DNA of 11,875 nucleotides, taken from the NCBI GenBank assembly GCA_905193725.1, contig CAJJPW010000042.1, positions 1-11,875 of the forward strand. The letters are read 5' to 3'. Position numbers and translations under genes: made by a program. The notes below the pieces were generated by a model. That model did not search any database. It was not told the origin of the DNA and was given only the letters and a program-made list of their open reading frames with translations. The DNA comes from an uncultured Eubacteriales bacterium (GTDB taxonomy: Bacteria > Bacillota > Clostridia > Christensenellales > Christensenellaceae). Positions 6,749-11,875 of this stretch are shown here, piece after piece; position 1 is the first letter of the stretch, and each line of letters starts with the position of its first letter.

Positions 6749-7765
6749 CTATCTTCCCGTCATTGCCATACTTTGTAAATATTCTTTGATCTGTTTTAAT
6801 TGCCGTGCAAGGTCAATCTCTTGATGTTCCCTGCCCGGATAGATGTCGTAATACTTGGCGTACTTCTGTGGTGTGGCCTTTTGCATAATAACGCTGGCAC
6901 CGCAGTGCAGTGCGTTTTGCAGACCACCTTTCAAATTGAGAGCCGTAGTAGAGGGCAGCCAAACCCGCTGATTCACCAGTCGCGCCGCCGCCAGCACCCG
7001 TAGCGTCAAAAAACTGCTGCCATGTGGGCTTCCCTTCAGTGGCGTCTCGTCATGGGAGATGTACGGCCCGATCCCTGCCATATCCACTTTCATTTCTCTG
7101 AGCAGTAAAATGTCTTTTGCCAAAGTCTCCTCTGTCTGCCCGGGGAGCCCTACCATAAATCCACTTCCCAGAGTATATCCCAATTCTTTGAGTTGTCTTT
7201 GACATTCCAGCCTTCTCTGAAATGTACTGTGGGGATGGAGGGAATTATATAGCGCCTCGTCAGCTGTCTCGTGTTTGATCAGATATCGATCCGCCCCTGC
7301 CTCTTTCCAGCAGGCATATTCCTCTAGACTTCGCTCGCCCACACTTAAGGTAATTTGTATGGGACAGTACCCCTTAATCTGCCGGATGATCTGGGCCAAA
7401 ATGTCCTTGGTATATGCGAGATCCTCCCCACTTTGCAAAATAACGGTATGGTATCCTGCATCCCAAACCTGTTTGGCCCGCTCTACGATCTCTTCTGGTG
7501 TCATCCGATAGCGGTGGAGGGTTCTATTCTCCGCCCGCAGCCCACAGTAAAGGCAGCTACACCGACAGTAGTTGGAAAATTCAATAATCCCCCGAATATC
7601 CACAAAATTTCCAAAGTACTTTTGTTTTACCCGATCAGCACTGGCGAACAAGTGCTGCACCACCTGGTCCTCCCTTTGGGCTAAAAGCCCTGCCAGTTGG
7701 TCTACAGAAGGGACATATCCTTTTTCCATTCGGTCTATCAACTGTAACCAGCTTTTCTTGTCCAA
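6749..7765 (-). CDS. hydE: [FeFe]-hydrogenase H-cluster maturase HydE
   Basis: HydE is a radical SAM protein acting in assembly of the diiron subcluster, including its dithiomethylamine bridge, together with HydG and HydF. The product is 338 residues. The SAM-cluster motif CX3CX2C is Cys67, Cys71 and Cys74, within CRCSCLYC. Other HydE-like stretches are SGEDLAYT, MVGLPGQTEET and GIGPYISHDETPL in the barrel. The C-terminus (after YDIYPGR) lacks the extra cysteines of the accessory cluster found in some HydE proteins, which is known to be dispensable. The start is TTG at 7765-7763, with AGGAGG 7 bases upstream; no ATG fits. PylB is the nearest alternative family, but the hydG neighbour makes HydE much more likely. 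Confidence 0.95.
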   Translation of the reverse strand: MDKKSWLQLIDRMEKGYVPSVDQLAGLLAQREDQVVQHLFASADRVKQKYFGNFVDIRGIIEFSNYCRCSCLYCGLRAENRTLHRYRMTPEEIVERAKQVWDAGYHTVILQSGEDLAYTKDILAQIIRQIKGYCPIQITLSVGERSLEEYACWKEAGADRYLIKHETADEALYNSLHPHSTFQRRLECQRQLKELGYTLGSGFMVGLPGQTEETLAKDILLLREMKVDMAGIGPYISHDETPLKGSPHGSSFLTLRVLAAARLVNQRVWLPSTTALNLKGGLQNALHCGASVIMQKATPQKYAKYYDIYPGREHQEIDLARQLKQIKEYLQSMAMTGR

Positions 7766-7803
7766 TATGCCCCCTCCTCTCTTCTAGCGTTTTTTCTGGA
7801 TAT

Positions 7804-7835
7804 AAAAAACCCCTCTGCCATATGGGCAAAAGGGT
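7804..7835 (-). terminator. Intrinsic terminator in the hydE leader (possible attenuator)
   Basis: On the minus strand an 11-bp stem (7835-7825 with 7819-7809, including two G·U pairs) with a 5-base loop is followed by TTTTT (7808-7804). It lies about 40 bases before the hydE start, leaving too little room for a full promoter downstream. It could simply end recR transcripts, but a promoter candidate upstream (7942-7970) puts it inside the hydE leader. ACCC in its 5' arm can alternatively join a helix with GGG at 7924-7922. Confidence 0.75.
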
Positions 7836-7941
7836 AGTATTCTCTCTTCGTCTCTTCCCTTCTGCTCAGATCGCTCCTCACAGTCAGATTTATCATATCC
7901 CATCCTCTCCCAGCGTAAATACCCTGTGGATTAGATTATCT

Positions 7942-7970
7942 ACTATATATTTAACCACAAAATCTATCCA
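7942..7970 (-). promoter_or_regulatory. Probable hydE-hydG promoter
   Basis: On the minus strand TGGATA (7970-7965) and TATAGT (7947-7942) are 17 bases apart. The -10 matches consensus at 5 of 6 positions and the -35 at 4 of 6. Transcription would start near 7936, giving a leader of about 170 bases that contains the terminator at 7804-7835. Confidence 0.45.
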
Positions 7971-8006
7971 TTATCAATCTTTTACATATTTCTGACTTTT
8001 TTGTTG

Positions 8007-8603
8007 CTACTCCAATTTTCTCCTGCCTTCCAACGCCTTGAGCAGCGTGATTTCGTCCGTATACTCCAGTTCCGATCCAATGGGCACACCGTGGGCAATT
8101 CGCGTAATTTCCACGCCCAGTGGCTCTAGCAGCTTCCTGATATACACCGCCGTGGCCTCTCCTTGTACGTCTGGGTTAGTGGCCAAAATCACTTCTTTTA
8201 CATTTCCCTGAGACACCCGCTGCACCAGCTCTTTGACGCGAATATCGTCTGGGCCAATTCCCTCCAGCGGCGAGATCACCCCATTGAGTACATGGTACAC
8301 CCCGCGGTACTCTCGAATTCGCTCAAATGCCATCACGTCTTTGGCGTCCTTCACCACACAGATCACGCTCTTATCCCGCTCTTCATCTGCACAGACGCTG
8401 CAGATCTCCTGGTCGGTCAGGTTGCCACAGATCTTACAGTACCGCACACTGAGCCTCGCTCGGTACATGTCCTGGGCAAATTGGCGCACTTCTTCTTCTG
8501 GCATGTCGATCACATAAAATGCCAGTCGCTGCGCCGTCTTGGGGCCGATGCCCGGCAGAGAGGCAAACCGCTCCTGCAATTTTGCCAAGGATTCGATAGC
8601 CAT
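8007..8603 (-). CDS. recR: Recombination mediator protein RecR
   Basis: RecR works with RecO (and RecF) to load RecA onto SSB-coated single-stranded DNA during gap repair. The 198 residues match the family length. Visible parts are the helix-hairpin-helix [14 protein letters not shown] (16-29), the zinc finger Cys56, Cys59, Cys68 and Cys71, and a Toprim domain from about 79 to 175 with [22 protein letters not shown] and [12 protein letters not shown]. The C-terminal IAHGVP and LLKALEGR segments are also standard. The start is ATG 8603, 3 bases after the ebfC stop; GGGAGGT lies inside the ebfC 3' end at a longish 13-base spacing, so translation is probably coupled. It is the last gene of the dnaX-ebfC-recR operon. 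Confidence 0.97.
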   Translation of the reverse strand: MAIESLAKLQERFASLPGIGPKTAQRLAFYVIDMPEEEVRQFAQDMYRARLSVRYCKICGNLTDQEICSVCADEERDKSVICVVKDAKDVMAFERIREYRGVYHVLNGVISPLEGIGPDDIRVKELVQRVSQGNVKEVILATNPDVQGEATAVYIRKLLEPLGVEITRIAHGVPIGSELEYTDEITLLKALEGRRKLE

Positions 8604-8606
8604 AGA

Positions 8607-8954
8607 TTACAGCAGACCTCCCAGGTTCATTCCACCAGTTACCTTTCCCATCTCCTGCTGTACCATTTCTTCCGCTTTGCCGATCGCCTCATTGACAGCA
8701 GCCATAATCACGTCTTCCAGCATCTCAATGTCATCTGGGTCTACAATTTCAGGGGAGATGGAAATGCTCTTGATCACCTTTGCGCCGGTGGCAACTACTT
8801 TTACCATACCGCCTCCTGCTGAAACTTCCACTTCTCTCTGCTCCAGCTCTTCCTGCATTTTCTGCATATCCTGCTGCATTTTTTGCGCCTGTCTTATCAT
8901 ATTCTGCATGTTCATGCCGCCTGCTGGCCCCGGGAATCCACCTCTTCTTGCCAT
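8607..8954 (-). CDS. ebfC: Nucleoid-associated protein, YbaB/EbfC family
   Basis: This small dimeric DNA-binding protein is found almost universally between dnaX and recR; it coats DNA and may affect gene expression or repair. The product is 115 residues starting at ATG 8954, where AGGAGGT (8967-8961) lies 6 bases upstream; a longer frame from 8993 would add 13 residues that include this ribosome site. The N-terminal tail is rich in Gly, Pro and Met, then comes the amphipathic helix of family members (residues about 16-40, rich in Gln, Met and Glu), the beta hairpin with VEVSAGGGMVKVVATG, and the SPEIVDPDDIEMLEDVI helix. The dnaX stop is 84 bases upstream and an extra promoter may lie in that gap. 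Confidence 0.95.
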   Translation of the reverse strand: MARRGGFPGPAGGMNMQNMIRQAQKMQQDMQKMQEELEQREVEVSAGGGMVKVVATGAKVIKSISISPEIVDPDDIEMLEDVIMAAVNEAIGKAEEMVQQEMGKVTGGMNLGGLL

Positions 8955-9017
8955 ATCAGTACCTCCTATATACTCCTTGTAAAAATTTGTCATGCTATTG
9001 TCATTTCACACTGGTCT

Positions 9018-9026
9018 ATTATAGCA
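9018..9026 (-). promoter_or_regulatory. Extended -10 promoter inside the dnaX-ebfC gap
   Basis: The minus strand reads TGCTATAAT (9026-9018), a perfect extended -10 element. No good -35 is visible, which extended -10 promoters tolerate. It would add expression of ebfC-recR independent of dnaX, starting near 9011. The element overlaps one arm of a 7-bp inverted repeat (8992-8998 with 9021-9027). Confidence 0.5.
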
Positions 9027-9038
9027 TAATTTTTTCGT

Positions 9039-10652
9039 CTAATCTATAATCTCCACATCGTCCAAGCCCAGCAGCGTATTCATGGATTCCTGCTGCAATT
9101 TGCTGGTTCCACTAGCCCGTTTAAGTAGCTGAATGCGCATGGGTTTACCTGTAATCTCCTGCAGCGCCTTCTCCACTACCTGTCGGTTTTCCTCCTGCAT
9201 CACCATCTCCCCTGAAATGCTGTTTTGAGGGGCTTTGAGGTGAATGATGTGGTCAGCCATTTTTACAGGGGTGAGCAGCCCTACGTGGAGAGCTAAGTGG
9301 CGCTCGTTTTGCTTCATATACTGCACTACCTGTTCCCAGATCTGCCTGAGCTCTCCCTTTCCAGTACTCTCTCCCGCTGGCTGCATTTCCTCCTGCTGTT
9401 TGGCAACAGAAGTACTTGGGATTTGGACCTCCTGTGCTGCCACGGTCTTGGTGTGGCCTCCTATCTGGCCTGTATTCTGCGGTACCGAAATCCCCTGGGC
9501 CTTTTGAGATAATATAGCGAGTTCTCTTTCCACCTGCTCTAGTTTCTTCTCCAGTGCAAACAGCTTCGCCTGCTGGTCCTCATTATTCTCATCGGTGTAG
9601 GGCAGCACCATCTTCACCAGCGTCATCTCCAGCAATACTTGCCCGTCGTCAGAGAATTTCATCTGATACGCCGCCTGGGATAGCAGCTCAATATCCCGGA
9701 CAATCGCCTTGCTTCCCAGGGTTTTTGCCACTTTTTCCAGAGCCTCTTCCCCTGTGCCTCCCAAGCTGAAAAGCAACATTTGTTTGAGTAGCCCCATCAG
9801 ATCCTTTGTGATAGAAGCAGCGTCTAGCCCCCGGTAAAACATCTGTTCCACCGCTTCCAGTGCAGCCTTGGAATCACCCTGGGCGATCTTTTCAAATAGT
9901 CCTATCATCTGCACTCGATCTGCACTGCCCAGCGCCTCCAGTACTCCATCTTTGGTAATGGACTTCTGCCCCGCACACACTTTATCTAAAATGCTCAGCG
10001 CGTCTCTCATGGCGCCCCCACTCAGTGCTGCAATTTCCCTCAAAGCCTCTTGCTCGAAGGGAATCTGCTTCTCTTCCAAAATGCGCCCTAAATTTTCCAC
10101 AATGACCTGACTGCTCATTCGCTTAAAGTCATACCGCTGGCAGCGAGATAAAATCGTCGCCGGCAATCGGCGCACTTCTGTAGTCGCCAGGATAAAAATC
10201 ACATGAGCAGGCGGCTCTTCCAGAGTTTTCAGAAGTGCGTTAAACGCGCCTGTAGAGAGCATGTGCACTTCGTCAATAATGTATACCTTATACTGGCTGT
10301 TGGCAGGCAACAGATTTACTTTTTCCCGAATATCTCGAATATTATCCACGCTGTTGTTGGATGCTGCGTCGATCTCAATAATGTCTACCGCGCTATCGTT
10401 TGCCGCTTCTATGCAGTTTTTACATTGCAAGCATGGGTTTCCATCTTCTGTAGGGCACAGGCAGTTGACCGCTTTAGCCAGTATTTTTGCCGTGCTGGTC
10501 TTTCCCGTGCCTCTCGGCCCACAAAATAGATACGCGTGGGAGGGCTGCTTTTCCTTTACTTGGTTTTTCAAAATATGGATGATGGCATCCTGCCCTTTTA
10601 CCTCATCAAAGGTCTGGGGGCGGTATTGCCGGTATAATGCTAAATAAGACAT
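9039..10652 (-). CDS. dnaX: DNA polymerase III subunit gamma/tau
   Basis: DnaX is the ATPase of the clamp loader that places the sliding clamp on primed DNA and couples it to the polymerase. The preferred start is ATG 10652 (537 residues, MSYLALYRQYRP); an ATG four codons earlier sits directly against the AAAGG ribosome site, too close to use it. The AAA+ domain shows Walker A GPRGTGKT (45-52), a zinc module with cysteines at 64/66, 74, 77 and 80, Walker B with DEVH (127-130), and the SRC sensor motif (169-171). The clamp-loader domain III runs to about residue 365. The tail is low-complexity with Gln and Glu, then a tau-like C-terminal domain. No slippery A-run for a gamma frameshift was seen. 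It is the first gene of the operon. Confidence 0.97.
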   Translation of the reverse strand: MSYLALYRQYRPQTFDEVKGQDAIIHILKNQVKEKQPSHAYLFCGPRGTGKTSTAKILAKAVNCLCPTEDGNPCLQCKNCIEAANDSAVDIIEIDAASNNSVDNIRDIREKVNLLPANSQYKVYIIDEVHMLSTGAFNALLKTLEEPPAHVIFILATTEVRRLPATILSRCQRYDFKRMSSQVIVENLGRILEEKQIPFEQEALREIAALSGGAMRDALSILDKVCAGQKSITKDGVLEALGSADRVQMIGLFEKIAQGDSKAALEAVEQMFYRGLDAASITKDLMGLLKQMLLFSLGGTGEEALEKVAKTLGSKAIVRDIELLSQAAYQMKFSDDGQVLLEMTLVKMVLPYTDENNEDQQAKLFALEKKLEQVERELAILSQKAQGISVPQNTGQIGGHTKTVAAQEVQIPSTSVAKQQEEMQPAGESTGKGELRQIWEQVVQYMKQNERHLALHVGLLTPVKMADHIIHLKAPQNSISGEMVMQEENRQVVEKALQEITGKPMRIQLLKRASGTSKLQQESMNTLLGLDDVEIID

Positions 10653-10689
10653 ATTTGTTTCCATCCTTTACTTTCACTGCTATTTTATT

Positions 10690-10719
10690 ATCATACCATA
10701 TTTACGAAAAGATTGTCCA
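10690..10719 (-). promoter_or_regulatory. Sigma-A promoter for dnaX-ebfC-recR
   Basis: On the minus strand TGGACA (10719-10714), an 18-base spacer and TATGAT (10695-10690) preceded by TGG form a promoter with an extended -10. The -35 matches consensus at 5 of 6 positions. Transcription would start near 10683, about 30 bases before the dnaX start. Confidence 0.75.
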
Positions 10720-10745
10720 TGTAAAAGCCTTCCTCGTCCTCTCCA

Positions 10746-10991
10746 TTATGTGGACTTTGGCCTTTTATCTCTGTTCTTCAGCCCCACAATTTTATTTTGC
10801 AGTCGAATCACCTTTATTAGAATCTCATCCACCTTATAATTTTGTTCCAAAAGCTCCTTATTTTCCACCAGCGATTCCCCCTTTTGATTGAGCTGGATTA
10901 CTATATGGTTGAGAGTAGCGCGTTCTCTTTCCAACTTCACTTTTAATCTTTCATATCGATATCCCAAAATTTTATTACATATGCCTCTCAC
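10746..10991 (-). CDS. Small Spo0E-like protein (tentative)
   Basis: The preferred start is GTG 10991, with GGGAGGGG ending 5 bases upstream; a GTG at 11006 is in frame but lacks a ribosome site. The product is 81 residues and highly charged. It appears to be two helices joined by a turn: residues about 11-40 and 45-68 (KELLEQNYKVDEILIKVI). This resembles Spo0E-family aspartyl phosphatases, which remove phosphate from Spo0A to delay sporulation. Their signature in the second helix is S-x-x-x-D; here the matching segment is NYKVD, with Asn for Ser but the catalytic-type Asp kept. The family call is therefore by eye and weak. It ends upstream of the dnaX promoter and is divergent from the XRE gene. 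Confidence 0.45.
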   Translation of the reverse strand: MRGICNKILGYRYERLKVKLERERATLNHIVIQLNQKGESLVENKELLEQNYKVDEILIKVIRLQNKIVGLKNRDKRPKST

Positions 10992-11012
10992 AGATTCCCC
11001 TCCCACTTTCCG

Positions 11013-11045
11013 TAATTTTATAAAATTATTACTTTATCATATAAT
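11013..11045 (+). promoter_or_regulatory. Palindrome and candidate promoter between the divergent genes
   Basis: A perfect 16-bp palindrome, TAATTTTATAAAATTA, spans 11013-11028. It overlaps the -35 region of a candidate plus-strand promoter, TTTATA (11017-11022), a 17-base spacer and a perfect TATAAT (11040-11045), which would serve the XRE gene. It also lies just upstream of the Spo0E-like start, so one bound protein could affect both genes. AT-rich palindromes arise easily by chance. Confidence 0.4.
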
Positions 11046-11118
11046 TAACGCTATACCATTAATATATTTTATCAATTCTTGTTACTCTATTAATGAGTTT
11101 TTGGTAAAGGAGTATGGT

Positions 11119-11361
11119 ATGAATATTTCTCAAGCAGTTCGCGAAAGGATATCCGAACTCAGGCAGCAACAGGGCCTTACTATCAACCGGTTGAGTGATA
11201 TTTCTGGCGTTACCCAATCCACTGTCAACGATATTGTCAAAGGGAAATCCTATAATACCGGTATCGCTACGATCAAGAAATTATGTGACGGCCTTGGGAT
11301 CAGCATTCGCGATTTTTTTAACTCAGATCTATTTGACGATATTGAACAAGAGGTAAAATAA
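11119..11361 (+). CDS. XRE-family helix-turn-helix transcriptional regulator
   Basis: This is an 80-residue protein consisting almost entirely of one Cro/CI-type HTH domain (residues about 5-65). Helix 2 is TINRLSDIS (21-29) and recognition helix 3 is TQSTVNDIVKG (32-42), followed by the typical ATIKKLCDGLGISIRDFF. A short acidic tail follows (DLFDDIEQE). No ligand or dimerisation domain is present. The start is ATG 11119, with AAAGGAG (11106-11112) 6 bases upstream; the same frame is open further upstream but through AT-rich promoter DNA. It probably binds DNA as a dimer, and the palindrome at 11013-11028 is a candidate self-operator. It could be a phage-remnant type regulator or a housekeeping one; its targets are unknown. 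Confidence 0.9.
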   Translation: MNISQAVRERISELRQQQGLTINRLSDISGVTQSTVNDIVKGKSYNTGIATIKKLCDGLGISIRDFFNSDLFDDIEQEVK

Positions 11362-11642
11362 CAGGGAATTTTTAACGTTCCATAATCTTTTACATATCTG
11401 TTTGTCATTCCGCCCAATTGGAAATTTCTCATTTATATTTAATTTTTTGGCGAATTTTGTCGTGTAAACCCACCTAAAATCTCATGTTAATTATATGCTA
11501 AATATTTCCTATTTGCAATCATAAATCACAACCTTTTGGCTGAGTTTCCATCTAGTGGGCTATCTTTCAAAAGGCGAGTTGCCCCATTTCATCACGCTAT
11601 TTTGATATGAAATGAATCGCGTAATAACCTTTCGTTCTGGTT
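11362..11642. other. AT-rich intergenic stretch with weak inverted repeats
   Basis: No gene is supported here. Three inverted repeats are visible: CCTTTTG (11532-11538) with CAAAAGG (11568-11574), GGGC (11557-11560) with GCCC (11581-11584), and CATTTCAT (11585-11592) with ATGAAATG (11607-11614). None has a T run that would make a convincing terminator for the XRE gene or for the small gene at the right. Confidence 0.5.
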
Positions 11643-11795
11643 TCAGGTTTTCTCTTTTTTATCTTGGAGTTTTTTCTGTTCTTTTTTTAAATATACGATT
11701 TGATATGAAATTTCAATTAAGTTATCTATCAATAACTGTTGTTTTCGATTCAGATTCTTATACATATTTATTATCTCATAAATATTAATTTCCAT
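11643..11795 (-). CDS. Small lysine-rich hypothetical protein
   Basis: This is a 50-residue protein starting at ATG 11795, with AGAAGG 6 bases upstream. A longer frame reaching 11873 would begin inside the promoter, so the short form is preferred. I do not recognise the family. The sequence is probably almost all helix: an N-terminal half rich in Ile, Asn and Leu (EINIYEIINMYKNL, then QQLLIDNLIEI) and a C-terminal tail with about ten Lys among its last fourteen residues, many beside Glu, Gln or Asp. No signal peptide or membrane segment is evident. The coding DNA is much more AT-rich than dnaX or hydG, which may mean recent acquisition or simply a short accessory gene. Confidence 0.55.
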   Translation of the reverse strand: MEINIYEIINMYKNLNRKQQLLIDNLIEISYQIVYLKKEQKKLQDKKEKT

Positions 11796-11843
11796 TTTGT
11801 ACCTTCTATAATATTTTTGTGTACATAAATATATTATAGAATA

Positions 11844-11873
11844 ACTATAAACATAGTAAAAAGTTATTGTCAA
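11844..11873 (-). promoter_or_regulatory. Strong sigma-A promoter for the small lysine-rich gene
   Basis: On the minus strand a perfect TTGACA (11873-11868), an 18-base spacer and TATAGT (11849-11844) form a near-consensus promoter. An alternative TATAAT lies at 11838-11833, with a TTTACT 16 bases upstream. Transcription would start near 11837, about 40 bases before the ATG at 11795. Confidence 0.7.
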
Positions 11874-11875
11874 TA

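Noticed and set aside
7976..7989. 14-base sequence AATCTTTTACATAT repeated at 11384-11397
   Set aside because: One AT-rich 14-mer match in about 12 kb is near chance expectation, and the flanks do not match.
7836..8006. Small SRP RNA near dnaX-recR, as in Bacillus
   Set aside because: The conserved GGAA-tetraloop helix with its AGCAG-type internal loop is absent.
8007..8603. Lys85 in the RecR Toprim domain where many RecR proteins have Glu
   Set aside because: This position varies in the family (as I recall, Bacillus has Gln), so it is unlikely to mean loss of function.
8163..8822. 219-codon plus-strand frame opposite recR and ebfC
   Set aside because: It runs antisense through two clearly conserved genes, has no ribosome site and resembles no family.
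9039..10652. Programmed frameshift in dnaX producing a short gamma form
   Set aside because: No A-AAA-AAG type slippery run followed by a stem was seen in the reading frame.

Overview
The window looks like a chromosomal segment of an anaerobic, probably spore-forming member of the Clostridia (Bacillota). The evidence is the [FeFe]-hydrogenase maturation pair hydE-hydG, the dnaX-ebfC-recR operon order typical of Firmicutes, strong Shine-Dalgarno sites, two well-supported TTG starts, consensus sigma-A promoters, AT-rich intergenic DNA around mid-GC genes, and a small Spo0E-like gene. The genus cannot be named from this sequence. No rRNA, tRNA, CRISPR array, transposase or phage gene was seen.

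Layout, left to right. 1-141: C-terminal end of a MogA/MoaB-type molybdenum cofactor gene (+). 142-321: a long inverted repeat, then a terminator serving dut. 322-759: dut, dUTPase (-), with its promoter at 802-830. 1053-1421: an ACT-domain protein (+) with its own promoter. 1536-3998: serC-serA (+), two of the three steps of serine synthesis, behind a structured leader of about 150 nt. 4051-4080: a bidirectional terminator. 4109-5026: a cation diffusion facilitator (-) whose metal-site residues suggest Mn2+. 5202-5235: terminator of the hyd operon. 5315-7765: hydE-hydG (-). 7804-7970: hydE leader with a promoter, a possible basal helix and an intrinsic terminator just before the ribosome site. 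8007-10652: dnaX-ebfC-recR (-), for DNA polymerase III clamp loading and recombination repair. 10746-10991: Spo0E-like small protein (-), divergent from an XRE-type regulator at 11119-11361 (+). 11362-11642: AT-rich DNA with no confident gene. 11643-11795: a 50-residue lysine-rich protein (-) with a strong promoter.

Most of the window is housekeeping. SerA and SerC make phosphoserine precursors, HydE and HydG build parts of the hydrogenase H-cluster, Dut keeps uracil out of DNA, and DnaX, EbfC and RecR form a replication and repair set. The parts least explained by known families are the non-coding leaders of serC, hydE and the CDF gene, and the small-gene cluster at the right end. No wholly new multi-gene system is evident. 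The best candidates for something undescribed are the hydE and serC leaders.
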